A DNA stretch of 64,000 bases from Euphorbia lathyris (Eukaryota; Streptophyta; Magnoliopsida; Malpighiales; Euphorbiaceae), in contig NC_088918.1 in NCBI RefSeq assembly GCF_963576675.1, forward strand, positions 60,283,501 to 60,347,500, given 5' to 3'. A program made the translations under genes and the position numbers. The notes beneath the pieces are model-generated. The model saw nothing but the letters and a program-made list of their open reading frames with translations. It was not told the DNA's origin and did not search any database. Numbering within the stretch: position 1 is the stretch's first letter; each line of letters starts with the position of its first letter. Shown piece by piece: positions 31,734 to 43,275 of the stretch.

Positions 31734-32363
31734 ACCACTAAGAGGCCATATGGTATAATTGAAGATGTTTTAGTCAAAGTCGATAAATTTATTTTTCCTA
31801 CCGATTTTGTTATATTAGACTTTGCAAATGATGTAAATTGCCCTTTAATTTTTGGTAGACTGTTTATGAATACGGGACGCGCTCTAGTAGATGTGTCGGA
31901 AGGGAAGGTAGTTTTAAGGATAGGAGAAGATAAGATCGAGTTTAATATGAATAAAGCGATGAAATATCCTATGGAGGAATTCGCTTGTATGAAACTTGAT
32001 TTAGTCGAGGAATGTGTCAATGACGTTATTCAGAGTGAAGAAATAATTGAACCTATAATAGGTGAGGAATTAGAAGATAAGGACCCAGAGCCTTTGATTC
32101 GAGAAGATGGACCAGTTCCGCCTTCAATTGTAACACCCCCTAAATTAGAACTTAAAGAGTTACCCAGTCATTTGAGGTACGCTTTCTTAGGCGAAGGCGA
32201 TTCTCTACCTATAATTATTTCTAACAAATTAACAAACGATCAAGAAGAAAAATTGAAAGAAGTTGTTAGAAATAGGATAGGAAGTATGGGATGGAAAATT
32301 TCAGACTTAAAAGGGATCAATCCTAGTATAGTAATGCATAGAATTCACTTAGAAGAAGATAAG
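31734..32363 (+). pseudogene. pol: Protease-RT linker of the gypsy element, interrupted by insertion
   Basis: Reading continues in frame after the TAA with KRPYGIIEDVLVKVDKFIFP and DFVILDF, the usual protease C-terminus, then an acidic linker (EELEDKDPEPLI) and PKLELKELPSHLRYAFLGE, the typical lead-in to reverse transcriptase. The frame is cut after HLEEDK at 32363 by the nested element and resumes at 38422 with [11 protein letters not shown]. The duplicated target ATAAG is at 32359-32363 and 38417-38421. Confidence 0.85.
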
Positions 32364-33949
32364 TGATAGGGGTCAAAAACCCCTATCTTTGGGTACGGTT
32401 TTAGGACGGTTTTTAGAGTTATTTGGCTAATAAGCGAGCAATTCTCGCATTTAAATGCTTTTGTGTGGTTAGTTAGGAATTGAGAACATTCTATTTACTT
32501 TTCGTCGTTTAGGCTCGTTTTGTAATCAATTTAGGCAAATACGGCCGAAATAGCATGCGTATTAGAATTCCGTTATCTTTTGAAGCTAATTGGTCCGTCA
32601 AAAGTCGCACCAAACGAAGCGTTTGCTCAAAATAAGCGATTGACGAATCAATTTGGCTTTTGGACTAATGTTTTTTGGAGTTTTTTATGCATGTGCAGGT
32701 GTGAAGTCGGACGAAAAAGGTCACGGAACTCATCGAGCTTGGATCGAGCGCGCTTCGGGCGAAAACGCTCGGCGAGCAGGGCCCCACGGGCCATTTCTGC
32801 TCGCCGAGCAGGCCCCTGGTGGCCTGCTCGCCGAGCAGGGGGCTGCTCGGCGCGAGCAGCCCTGCTCGCCGAGCAGCCTTTCCTGCTAGGCGAGCAGCCC
32901 TGCGGGAATTGGTCAAAAAGACCAATTCCACCCCCACGAAGCCACGTTCGGCCCCACGTCTTCCTACACCAACTAGGACACGAAAATAGGTCAAAACGAG
33001 GCCCGAGACGCGTCTATAAATAGGAATTTTCAATTGTAAATTAAATATCTTTTACTTTTGTAATTAGCTTAGCTTCCACCTTGAGAAATCCTCTCCACCT
33101 CCTCCATATCCTTCAAACCTCCATTGAAGATACCTTCGAAGCTCCGTTCACCGAGGATTACTCAAGCTCCATCCTTAAATCCTAGAAAGACGCCTGCATT
33201 GGTAGACAGGTTCCCTGAAAGGGATTTTTCTTCTTTTATATTCTGTCTAGCCTCTGATACATGCTATGAATTCTAGGTTTATTGTAACTTCGTGACAATA
33301 CATTCATCTTTGATATATAATATAGTTTTTGTTCATTCAATTATTTTGATGTTTTAATCTTTGTCTCACGCTTTGTCTGATTGGTTTAACTCATTCGATA
33401 ATCCCAAAATTAGGTTGGCACATATTGCGAGCTGAATCTGACCTAGTCAGTGCCTATAGGATTGACGACCCTATAGAAGATTAAGCCCAAATTACTGAGC
33501 CTTAGAGCTAGTTTCGGCCTTACAAGGGAATCACGAACTAGGGACTTTAGGAGGATAGGTCGGGTTAATCGCCTTGGACACAAGCGACTTAGTTTCAATT
33601 CAATTGCTTAAACATTCTATCATTGTTATCATCGTATTCCTTCATGTTCATTCAGTTAATTGATTTGGTAAAAGATCAATTAGGGGTAGAGTAACTTAGT
33701 TAGGGTTAGAATAACTTAGTTAGAATTAGATAACTTAGCTAGGATTAGTATAATTCAACCTAGGAGTAGATTAATTAAACAAACCAAACTCAAAACCCCC
33801 TAAGCCTAGATAACATCTAAGACCGAGTAGCTTGGTACTTGCAGAAATAAATCCTGTGGACGATAACCTGGACTTAAACCAGAAATTTATTACTTGATAA
33901 CGACGGGGTACATTTATCCCTTAGTGAGGATTCTCCAGAATCCGCATCA
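32364..33949 (+). repeat. 5' LTR of the nested element
   Basis: A block at 32767-32900 is GC-rich and made of about six copies of a palindrome of the form CTGCTCGCCGAGCAG or GCTCGGCGAGC. A TATAAATA box lies at 33015-33022, about 115 bp downstream. The LTR ends TCCGCATCA immediately before the primer-site leader. Confidence 0.92.
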
Positions 33950-33955
33950 AGTTTT

Positions 33956-33973
33956 TGGCGCCGTTGCCGGGGA
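33956..33973 (+). other. Primer-binding site, tRNA-Asp type
   Basis: TGGCGCCGTTGCCGGGGA matches the 3' end of plant tRNA-Asp, as used by the Athila/Tat group, six bases after the LTR end. Confidence 0.9.
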
Positions 33974-34180
33974 TTTATTTCTTCTGCAATATCGAACCAA
34001 AGGTCGATTTGTTAGTTTAGGCATTCCTTGTGAATATCCTTTGTTTATATCGTTTATACTTGTTTATATATAATTCTTTATAACTTCTATACTTGTTCAT
34101 ATCTTTTGTATTTGTTCTATATACTTTTACGTATCAACTTTTGTGCTAGAACTTCACTTTTTCTCAGCATTCTCTGATCA

Positions 34181-34909
34181 ATGAAATGGCAAGAAAGAGT
34201 CGAGTGGCAAGCTCAAAAGTTTACTATCCCATCAAGACAATACATTCATGCCCTGGAGAATGAGGCTCCCAATCCCTCCATGGCCGACTTAAATGAGAAA
34301 ATGGATATCTTGATGACGAAACTGGGCCTCAACACCAATGAAAGTGTAAGTTTTGTGGGTAATCACCAAAGGTATAATTCTAACCCCAATTCTTACAGCT
34401 TTTATGGTAGTGATTGGAGGAGACCTCAACACTCAAATCTGTCCTACGGGAACCCTAACATGTTGAGGCCTCCAAATAGGTTTGTTAATGAGCACAGGGA
34501 AAACGAATTGGGAATGTTCCCTTACGAACAAGCAAGCCAAGTTCCTCCATAACCCTCTAGCTCACGAGATGAGGTGCTGTCCCTTTTGAAAGGAATATCA
34601 GCCCGACTTACAATCAACGAGGAGGTTTGCAAGGACTTGAGCAACCAATTGGCTCAAATAAACCATGAGATGCAAGAGCAATCCCGAGATGCTCTCCCAG
34701 GCATAAAGGAAAACATAGAAATCCCACAAAGGGAATCAGCTCAAGCCATCTCCTTGAGGAATGACAAAAAGGTAGAACCAAGTCCACTATCACATGCATC
34801 ACTCGAGGTAAGTGAGGAACCGGAAGCGGTAAGCAACCCCGGTTCAAAATTTGAAATTCCAAATCATGTAATAGAGATAAAAGATCAAATCAAAACTTGT
34901 GTATCTTAA
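34181..34909 (+). pseudogene. gag: Distal gag fragment of the nested element
   Basis: One frame runs from ATG 34181 (MKWQERVEWQAQ) past an in-frame TAA at 34550 to a stop at 34909. It contains PSMADLNEKMDILMTKLG, NLSYGNPNMLRPPNRF and AISLRNDKKVEPSP, the last matching AITLRSGK in Athila-type gag. The capsid part that would come first is missing. The following bases still read as gag/protease lead-in (PFPQKLEKFRF) and then lose the frame, so most of pol was deleted. Confidence 0.75.
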
Positions 34910-36851
34910 CTACCTTTTCCTCAAAAATTAGAAAAGTTTAGGTTTGCTTCATGCTCAGAAGTTTTCATTCTCTTCGACCTACCAAGAGAATCCAAAAGGG
35001 AGCAAACCAAACTTTTTCATAATATGTTTAAATTCGACCTCCTGCTTTCATTAAACTTATTAGAGGCTCTTAATCCGTTTTGTAGGTACGGGTTATTTCT
35101 CAAGGAGTTCGAGTTCCTAACGCGAGTAGAAGCTTACACCTAGGAAGGAACTCCATGTCGAGCTAACCGACTATAAAGTAGCGCTTCTTGGGAGGCAACC
35201 CAAGTTTGGATTAAACTTTTTCTAGGTTTGTTTTTCTTTTTAATTCAATTATAGAGTTCTGTTTTTAACTTTGTTTAGTAAGTTGTCTTCTCCACCCTAA
35301 CTTTTTGCACATGCGCTTGATGGTTTTAGATGCAATGTTGGAACTTATTGCATATTTTTAGTGTGAGGAGGAGGGGTAGACAAACTTACAAAAATTGTAT
35401 AAATTTTAAATTTTTGCTGCGTCGTGTCTAGTTTAGTTTAGCGTTTTTAGGTTTTGTTTATGTTTTTTTTTGCATGTTTAGGACCTAAAACCGTGAACCT
35501 CCTTCGAATCTAAACTTCGTTATTTGTCTTTGAGGGCTGAGAACCGAATCTAAAATTGCATGACAACTAGTTTAGGCGTAGGACACAACTCTTATATCTG
35601 TAAAAGCATGAGCTACAGTTTGCATTTAGACCCTACTTTTGATGAAATGCTAAAATCATTACTTATGTAGATAACTTAAGAATTGAAGGCATGTGATATT
35701 AAACTTGAGTTTGGGGAAAACTAGTAAACACAAAATTGAAACCCAAAGAATTGTGAGCTGAATTTGAGCCTAAGAGCGAACATCAAAAAGCTCTTTTTCT
35801 TGACATTTTTGTGTGAATGCTTTGACTTGTGGAAGATTACAGATTTTGCACCTAATACTGTGTTGAACCTACATGCAATGATTTGAGATGGTAAACGATG
35901 AATCAGCCTCATTAGAATTAACCCTTTTCTTTACCTTGTTTTTCTTTTTCATCCACTCTAGGAAGCCCCTTTGAGCCGACATTTTTGTAGTTTGTAGATT
36001 TTTCTTTCATTCTAACCCGTTTTTGCGAACCACAATTTGGTTCGCCGCTTAACCTTTGTTTTTGCAAAGCTCGACTTGAGCCTTTGTTTTCTTCTAGCGC
36101 TTTGTCTTTGTTTATGGCATTACAGTAGCAAGCCAAAAGGCTAAGAAGTGAATGAGCATCACTATCCCAAAAAGAAAAAAAAGGGGAAAAGAAAGAGAAA
36201 AACAGAAAAAGAAAAAGAAAAGAAAAGAGACGAACAAAAGGGAAGAACTCCATTCCCCAGTTTTTAGAAAAATAAAAAACGTCTCAAAGAAAACACCCCA
36301 AAACGAAAATAATAAGGGATGAATAAAAAGCTCAGTCACTTCATATTTGCTAAAGCCATTTAAACTTTGTTTTTGTAGCGCTAGAACATTTAACCTTTGT
36401 TGTACCTTTAACCCTCTAACCACATTACAACCCCAATTAGAGGTTGTTTTTGATATCATCGGAGTCATATAGCATAGTAGAGGAACTCGGATGAACGTAC
36501 AAAATCAACGTAATCCTAAGCAAGAACATAAGCCGAGAGTAAACACCTTAGCCACCAAAAATTGTGTGAATGAGTGAACTACCTATGGTGAGGTGTTTTA
36601 CTTAGCGATCCCCTCAAGCTCGTTTAATTGAACATGTGTCCTTTTTGCTTAAAACTATGACCTATTGTAATTGAAATGCGGCTTTTGGATATCGTGTCTC
36701 TACTTTGTATTTCCGAATGCATGTAATTACAGATACTCAAAATTGTGTCAAGCACCTGGTCAAACTGGGAAGTTTTCTAGCTTGCTTGTGATGGCGGGTT
36801 TAGTTTTTTAGTTTACTTGGGGACAAGTAAAGTTTTAAGTGCGAGGAGGTT
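34910..36851 (+). other. 3' non-coding region and polypurine tract of the nested element
   Basis: AGCGCTTCTTGGGAGGCAAC near 35180 is a phrase familiar from the 3' region of Athila-group elements. AGTGTGAGGAGGAGGGG at 35360 looks like an internal polypurine tract. A/G-rich sequence fills 36165-36245. The tract AGTGCGAGGAGGTT (36838-36851) abuts the 3' LTR and would prime plus-strand synthesis. No gene is seen. Confidence 0.7.
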
Positions 36852-38416
36852 TGATAGGGGTCAAAAACCCCTATCTTTGGGTACGGTTTTAGGACGGGTT
36901 TTAGAGTTATTTGGCTAATAAGCGAGCAATTCTCGCATTTAAATGCTTTTGTGTGAGTTAGTTAGGAATTGAGAACATTCTATTTACTTTTCGTCGTTTA
37001 GGCTCGTTTTGTAATCAATTTAGGCAAATACGGCCGAAATAGCATGCGTATTAGAATTCCGTTATCTTTTGAAGCTAATTGGTCCGTCAAAAGTCGCACC
37101 AAACGAAGCGTTTGCTCAAAATAAGCGATTGGCGGATCAATTTGGCTTTTGGACTAATGTTTTCCGGAGTTTTTTATGCATGTGCAGGTGTGAAGTCGGA
37201 CGAAAAGGTCGCAAAACTCATCGAGCTTGGATCGAGCGCGCTTCGGGCGAAAACGCTCGGCGAGCAGGGCCCCACGGGCCATTTCTGCTCGCCGAGCAGG
37301 CCCCTGGTGGCCTGCTCGGCGAGCAGGGGGCTGCTCGGCGTGAGCAGCCCTACTCGCCGAGCAGCCCTGCGGGAATTGGTCAAAAAGACCAATTCCACCC
37401 CCACGAAGCCACGTTCGGCCCCACGTCTTCCTACACCAACTAGGACACGAAAATAGGTCAAAACGAGGCCCGAGACGCGTCTATAAATAGGAATTTTCAA
37501 TTGTAAATTAAATATCTTTTACTTTTGTAATTAGCTTAGCTTCCACCTTGAGAAATCCTCTCCACCTCCTCCATATCCTTCAAACCTCCATTGAAGATAC
37601 CTTCGAAGCTCCGTTCACCGAGGATTACTCAAGCTCCATCCTTAAATCCTAGAAAGACGCCTGCATTGGTAGACAGGTTCCCTGAAAGGGATTTTTCTTC
37701 TTTTATATTCTATCTAGCCTCTGATACATGCTATGAATTCTAGTTTTATTGTAACTTCGTGACAATACATTCATCTTTGATATATAATATAGTTTTTGTT
37801 CATTCAATTGTTTTGATGTTTTAATCTTTGTCTCACGCTTTGTCTGATTGGTTTAACTCATTCGATAATCCCAAAATTAGGTTGGCACATATTGCGAGCT
37901 GAATCTGACCTAGTCAGTGCCTATAGGATTGACGACCCTATAGAAGATTAAGCCCAAATTACTGAGCCTTAGAGATAGTTTCGGCCTTACAAGGGAATCA
38001 CGAACTAGGGACTTTAGGAGGATAGGTCGGATTAATCGCCTTGGACACAAGCGACTTAGTTTCAATTCAATTGCTTAAACATTCTATCATTGTTATCATC
38101 GTATTCCTTCATGTTCATTCAGTTAATTGCTTTGGTAAAAGATCAATTAGGGGTAGAGTAACTTAGTTAGGGTTAGAATAACTTAGTTAGAATTAGACAA
38201 CTTATCTAGGATTAGTATAATTCAACCTAGGAGTAGATTAATTAAACAAACCAAACTCAAAACCCCCTAAGCCTAGATAACATCCGAGACCGAGTAGCTT
38301 GGTACTTGCAGAAATAAATCCTGTGGACGATAACCTGGACTTAAACTAGAAATTTATTACTTGATAACGACGGGGTACACTTATCCCTTAGTGAGGATTC
38401 TCCAGAATCCGCATCA
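36852..38416 (+). repeat. 3' LTR of the nested element
   Basis: It matches the 5' LTR throughout; the palindrome block (about 37250-37365) lacks 21 bp present in the other copy, which removes one palindrome. TATAAATA is at 37482-37489. Confidence 0.92.
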
Positions 38417-38421
38417 ATAAG

Positions 38422-39727
38422 CCACCTAAAGCGGATAGGCAAAGACGCTTAAATCCGAACATGAAAGAAGTAGTCAAAAATGAGATTACTAAACTTTTAG
38501 ACAATGGAATCATTTATCCGATCTCAGATAGTGAATGGGTTAGTCCAATCCATTGTGTACCTAAAAAGGGAGGCATAACTATTGTAAGAAATGATGAAGG
38601 TGAACTGATACCTACACGAATCACCACCGGTTGGAGGGTTTGTATAGACTATAGGAACCTAAACAAAGCAACTAGGAAAGATCATTTTCCTCTACCTTTC
38701 ATTGATCAAATGATCGAAAGGATAGCCGGTCATGCATTTTATTGTTTCCTAGACGGTTATTCCGGATTCTTTCAAATTTACATTTACCCGGATGACCAAG
38801 ATAAAACAACCTTCACATGTCCTTACGGAATATTTGCATATAGGAGAATTCCTTTTGGTCTATGTAATGCACCAGCAACATTTCAACGATGTATGACAGC
38901 AATATTTAATGACTTAATTGAAGATATAATGGAAGTTTTCATGGATGATTTTTCAGTTTATGGAGATTCTTTCGATGCATGTTTACAGAACTTAGATAAA
39001 GTATTTTCTAGATGTGAGGAAACGAATTTAGTATTAAAATGGGAAAAATGTCATTTCATGGTAGACGAAGGAATTGTTTTAGGTCATAAGATATCTGAAA
39101 AAGGTTTAGAAGTGGACAGAGCAAAGACTTCAGTTATAGAAAAATTACCCCCACCAACCACTGTTAAGGGAGTAAGATCATTTTTAGGTCATGCAGGTTT
39201 TTACAGAAGGTTTATAAAGAACTTTTCTGTAATCTCCAAACCACTTACTAATTTGCTTATGAAGGATTCAACTTTTGATTTTAATAAAGATTGTTTACAA
39301 GCTTTCAATACCTTGAAAACGGCTTTAGTCAGTACACCTATAATATCGAAACCCGATTGGAATCTACCTTTCGAAATTATGTGTGATGCGAGTGACTTAG
39401 CTGTAGGATGTGTATTAGGTCAAAGGAAGGATAAGAAACTTCATGTTATATATTATGTGAGTCACACATTGTCCGGTGCACAGTTAAATTACACCACAAC
39501 TGAAAAAGAAATGTTAGCAGTAGTCTTTGCATGTGATAAGTTCCGATCTTATTTGTTAGGATCTAAAGTCATCATCTATACAGATCATGCAGCTTTACGA
39601 TATTTATTTGCTAAGAAAGACGCAAAACCACGTCTTATTAGATGGGTTTTACTATTGCAAGAATTTGACATTGAGATTAAAGACAAAAAGGGAAAACCTG
39701 GTCGCCGATCATCTATCAAGACTTGAG
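38422..39727 (+). pseudogene. pol: Reverse transcriptase-RNase H of the gypsy element, first copy
   Basis: The frame is open from the target duplication to TGA 39725-39727. RT motifs are visible in order: [32 protein letters not shown] (first catalytic Asp), [15 protein letters not shown] and FMDDFSVYG (catalytic DD). RNase H follows with [37 protein letters not shown] and [10 protein letters not shown]. These make cDNA and remove the RNA strand. A single-base frame change near 39695 shifts the continuing integrase ([12 protein letters not shown]) into another frame. The catalytic residues are all present, so inactivity comes from the insertion, stop and frameshifts. Confidence 0.92.
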
Positions 39728-41099
39728 GATGAAAACGGTCCCGTCGGTGAAACATCAGGCATTCGAGATGATTTCCCCGATGAACATCTCATGCAAGTAC
39801 AAAGTGTCATAGCTCCATGGTATGCGGACATTGCCAATTACTTAGCTGCATATGTTGTGCCAGATGGATTGACTTCTCAGCAAAAGAAGAAATTCTTTTC
39901 AAAAGCTAAGAAATATTTTTGGGAAGATCCATTCTTGTTCAAAACATGCGGCGATGGAATACTTAGGAGATGTGTTAGTGAGTTTGAATATGACTCTATA
40001 ATGTTAGAATGTCATGCTAGCGCTTACGGAGGTCATAATAGCGTAAGCAAAACAGCAGCTAGAATACTTGAATGCGGATTCTTTTGGCCTACTCTGTTTA
40101 AAGATGTCCGTTCATTTATTATCCGTTGTGATAAATGTCAAAGAACAGGGAATATAGGAAGGAAAGATGAGATGCCTCTTACGAACATATTGGAAGTTGA
40201 AATCTTCGACGTATGGGGGATTGATTTCATTGGGTCCTTTTCCTACTTCTTTTGGCAAAAATTACATATTAGTAGCCGTAGATTATGTTTCAAAGTGGGT
40301 TGAAGCAATTGCAACCCCGACAAATGATTTTAAAGTAGTTGTTAAGTTTTTAAATTCAATATTCTGTCGATTTGGAGTTCCTAGAGTTATGGTAAGCGAC
40401 GGTGGTACTCATTTCGTAAATAGAGTTTTTGAGTCACTTATGAAAAAATATGGAGTACACCATCGTATCTCTACACCGTACCATCCTCAAACGAATGGAC
40501 AAGCGGAAATTTCAAATAGAGAACTCAAATGGATACTTAAGAAAACAGTTTCGTCTTCTAGAAGAGACTGGGCACATAAACTTAACGATGCATTATGGGC
40601 ATACCGTACTGCATTTAAAACACCTATCGGAATGACACCTTATAGATTAGTCTATGGTAAAGCTTGTCATTTGCCGGTTGAATTAGAACATAAAGCATAT
40701 TGGGCTATAAGAACCCTTAATTATGATTTGCAAAGCGCAGGGAAAAAGCGTTTGTTCGACTTAAACGAGTTGGATGAATTACGCTATTTGTCCTAGGAAA
40801 ATGCAAGAATTTATAAGGAAAAAATTAAAAAGTGGCATGATGCTAAAATCAAAATTAAAAACTTTAATGTTGGGGATAAAGTCTTACTTTTTAATTCGAG
40901 ATTAAAGTTATTTCCAGGTAAGCTAAAATCTAGATGGGCTAGACCATTTTTGGTTATTAAAACATTTGATTACGGAACTTTGGAGCTGGAAAAGTCTAAT
41001 GGCGAACGATTTAAGGTTAATGGTAATCGTTGCAAGATTTATTTCGACGGAGCTCCAATTCAAGCAATTGAATCCGTGGATAAATTCTATGAAAATTAA
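39695..41099 (+). pseudogene. pol: Integrase of the gypsy element, frameshifted
   Basis: The zinc-binding region is recognisable as H-x5-H (HASAYGGH) and CDKC. The core has the acidic triad in [18 protein letters not shown] and [13 protein letters not shown], and the C-terminal part has VGDKVLLFNSRLKLFPGKL and WARPFLVIKTF, a GPY/F-like fold without a chromodomain, as expected for Athila/Tat. Frame changes occur near 39695 and near 40236, and an in-frame TAG is at 40794. Reading ends at TAA 41097-41099 (VDKFYEN). Confidence 0.9.
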
Positions 41100-41337
41100 T
41101 TTATTTAGTTTTCATGTTTTTAATTTATAGTTTTTTTTATTTTATGTTCATCATTCTTATTCTTTTTCTTTTTAATTTATTTATTTTTATTTTTAATTTA
41201 TTTACTTTAATTTTTATTTTTATTTTTATATTTATTTTTGTGTACAAATAAGTTTTGTTAACATTAAAATTTTAATTTAGTCATGTTTTGAAAGTTTCAT
41301 TAAGTGTTAAGTGTTATTGAGAAATTAAATATGCTGA

Positions 41338-41503
41338 AATCTCAGTTGAGATTTTTCATGTTTCAGGATTTGGAAATCTCAGTTGAGATTCCGAAAATCT
41401 TAGTTGAGATTTTCTGTCTTTTTGCAATTGAAATAACTGTAAGGGATTACAGTCTTCTTTCTTTAAAATTTCTGTCAGTTGAATCAAATAGGTCTTATAT
41501 ATT
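41338..41503 (+). promoter_or_regulatory. Candidate internal promoter upstream of the first post-pol ORF
   Basis: Three copies of the palindrome AATCTCAGTTGAGATT (41338-41353, 41377-41392 and a variant near 41397-41412) share the AATCTCAGT core with the LTR palindromes. TATATATT follows at 41496-41503, 84 bp after the last, and the ORF starts about 100 bp later. The layout copies that of the LTR promoter. Function is an inference. Confidence 0.45.
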
Positions 41504-41600
41504 CCTGTAGGATCAGACTTCAATCATTTCATTTTATCTTTCTGAATTTCTTTCTCAAATTCTCAATCCTACAGACATCATTTTATTCTCTCTCACAGAC

Positions 41601-42530
41601 ATGACTAAGTCTTTGAAAAATGTTAGAAAACACACTTCTTCTCAAAACGGAAAAGTTGATATCTCCGATCGTTATGGTGCATGGTTTCCAATTTATACCC
41701 ATGACGAGGGGCAACGCTTTCTGCAATTTAGATATGCTCAATTCTTTGGCATGATGTATATGGACGAGTTTCTGAACGAGGAACTCGGGATAAGCGAAGA
41801 CATTGATCGCTATCTGACTAATTTGGGTTGGACCAAATTTGTTTCTATGAAATTTCCTATTATTGGAAATTGGGTTCTGGAATTTTTCTCCACAGTTCGA
41901 TTCGTCAATAAGAGACGTGTTCGTCTCAGTTTTCATTGTGAGGGGGAGGTATTCACTTTTGGATACCCAGAACTACATAATTGGTTTGGATTTCCACCCC
42001 GAGACACAACTCAACACCATCCTGGAAGGGATATGACTTCTAGAGATATATGGCGGATGTTAACAGGATTTTGGCGATTCAATCCACGTCTTGCCTTCAA
42101 CAAATCCATTAATTCTAATTCCATGTTGTATCTGCATAAATTCCTCTGTCACAGTCTTTTTGGTCGAGTCAGTAGCAATGTTGTGAAAGATACTGATCTC
42201 TATGTGTTGGGCGACATTTTCCAAGGCAACTCAGTGAACTCCTCGAAGATTCTAATGGAGGGGTTAGTTGCTGCTTCCCGTTCGAAGAAACGGAAGATTG
42301 GATTCGCCAACATCATTTGTGGAATCATTTTAGGAGCCAAGGGAACCATTTCTGTCCCTTGGACTGATACGGAACCATTCCATATTCTAGACTACGAGTT
42401 CTTGGAGAATGAGGGGCTTGTCAAACGAGTTTTTCGTTCTGGTCCAACATTCCTTTCTGCACCAGAAAGGCAAGTCTTCATTCAAACGAAGATTAATAGG
42501 GCCAATGCACATCGTCTGTCAGCTACTTAG
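41601..42530 (+). CDS. ATHILA-ORF1-like protein in the post-pol (env) position, 309 aa
   Basis: An intact frame runs from ATG 41601 (MTKSLKNVRKH) to TAG at 42528-42530. The body fits the plant-transposon/ATHILA ORF1 domain pattern. FLQFRYAQFFGMMYMDEF and LGWTKFVSMKFPIIGN come first, VLEFFSTVRF follows, then a strand LSFHCEGEVFTFGYPEL and NWFGFPP, and later a helical block FLCHSLFGRV, DLYVLGDIF, ANIICGIILGAK. I see no signal peptide and no clear membrane anchor, so an envelope role is not supported by sequence. The function of this family is not known to me. It is the only full-length undamaged ORF of this element. A small ORF with an acidic coiled-coil product follows at 43276. Confidence 0.75.
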   Translation: MTKSLKNVRKHTSSQNGKVDISDRYGAWFPIYTHDEGQRFLQFRYAQFFGMMYMDEFLNEELGISEDIDRYLTNLGWTKFVSMKFPIIGNWVLEFFSTVRFVNKRRVRLSFHCEGEVFTFGYPELHNWFGFPPRDTTQHHPGRDMTSRDIWRMLTGFWRFNPRLAFNKSINSNSMLYLHKFLCHSLFGRVSSNVVKDTDLYVLGDIFQGNSVNSSKILMEGLVAASRSKKRKIGFANIICGIILGAKGTISVPWTDTEPFHILDYEFLENEGLVKRVFRSGPTFLSAPERQVFIQTKINRANAHRLSAT

Positions 42531-42849
42531 GGATATAATATGCGTTTCTGTTTTGTTTTATTGTACATATGAGTGTTTATATTTTGTATTTTTAGGAGTA
42601 AGATGTTTTTATGTAATATATATAATATGGTATTGTTTATATTTTTTATAATAATAAATAAAAGTGCATTAATTCCTTATTTTAATTCTTTTATTTAAGG
42701 AACAACCCTTGGTTTTCCTTTAATTTAATGTTTCAGTTTTGTTTATCTCAGTTTCAGGGATTAATATTCACATTAATGTCACTTAATTTTAAGAGGAATT
42801 GGTTTAGAAGTGTTAAAATCATCAAACACTGTCACAATTTTTCCCAGAA

Positions 42850-43091
42850 TTTCCAAAATCTCAGTTGAGATTCTGAATTCTCAGTTGAGACAGCAAGAGG
42901 ACAACTTTCAGTGAAATTTCGACCCCCCTACGTACTTGCTGTCGCGACTGAGATTTTGAAAATCTCAGTCGCGACTTGCGACTTACAGGGACGGGATTTG
43001 GGCGGAATTTTCATTCTTTTCCTATTCCTACACTAATTACTTACCTATTCATCTATCCTACTCAATACCTATTACTTACACCTATTTAAAT
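42850..43091 (+). promoter_or_regulatory. Candidate internal promoter upstream of the second post-pol ORF
   Basis: AATCTCAGTTGAGATT-type palindromes lie at 42853-42895, and a full LTR-type hairpin (arms TCGCGACTGAGATTTT and AAAATCTCAGTCGCGA) at 42942-42977. TATTTAAAT at 43083-43091 is 106 bp downstream, and the ORF begins at 43276. The similarity to the LTR U3 arrangement is direct; promoter activity is inferred. Confidence 0.45.
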
Positions 43092-43275
43092 CACCTCTTT
43101 TTACACCAATCAATCATCTTTTCTCTTCCTAATAACAAGATTCACTCATCTTCCCCATAAATCTTTACCCTATTCATCTTCTTCTTCCCTAATTCACCAC
43201 CATTATCTTTTACTCTTACTTCCATCCTTTCATATTTTCTTCATCCCATTCACCCAATTTCACAAACAAAAAAAT

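Larger units (their letters stand above)
32364..38416 (+). mobile_element. Non-autonomous Athila-like LTR element nested in pol
   Basis: LTRs of 1586 bp (32364-33949) and 1565 bp (36852-38416) start TGATAGGGG and end CGCATCA, and the target duplication ATAAG is exact. The primer site is the same tRNA-Asp type as in the host element. The internal 2.9 kb has only the distal part of gag and conserved 3' untranslated sequence; no reverse transcriptase, RNase H or integrase. It must have been moved by proteins of an autonomous relative, plausibly one like the element it sits in. The LTRs differ by roughly two dozen substitutions plus a 21-bp indel, so the insertion is fairly recent. Confidence 0.95.

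Noticed and set aside
32580..33033. Several long Arg/Ala-rich ORFs on both strands
   Set aside because: They are created by the GC-rich palindromes of the LTR, appear in the other LTR at 37069-37500 and have no coding features.
35918..36468. Minus-strand ORFs rich in Phe and Leu
   Set aside because: They are the reverse of an A/G-rich non-coding tract in the nested retroelement.
41601..42530. Calling the post-pol ORF an envelope protein
   Set aside because: No signal peptide, membrane anchor or cleavage site is visible; position alone does not support the function.
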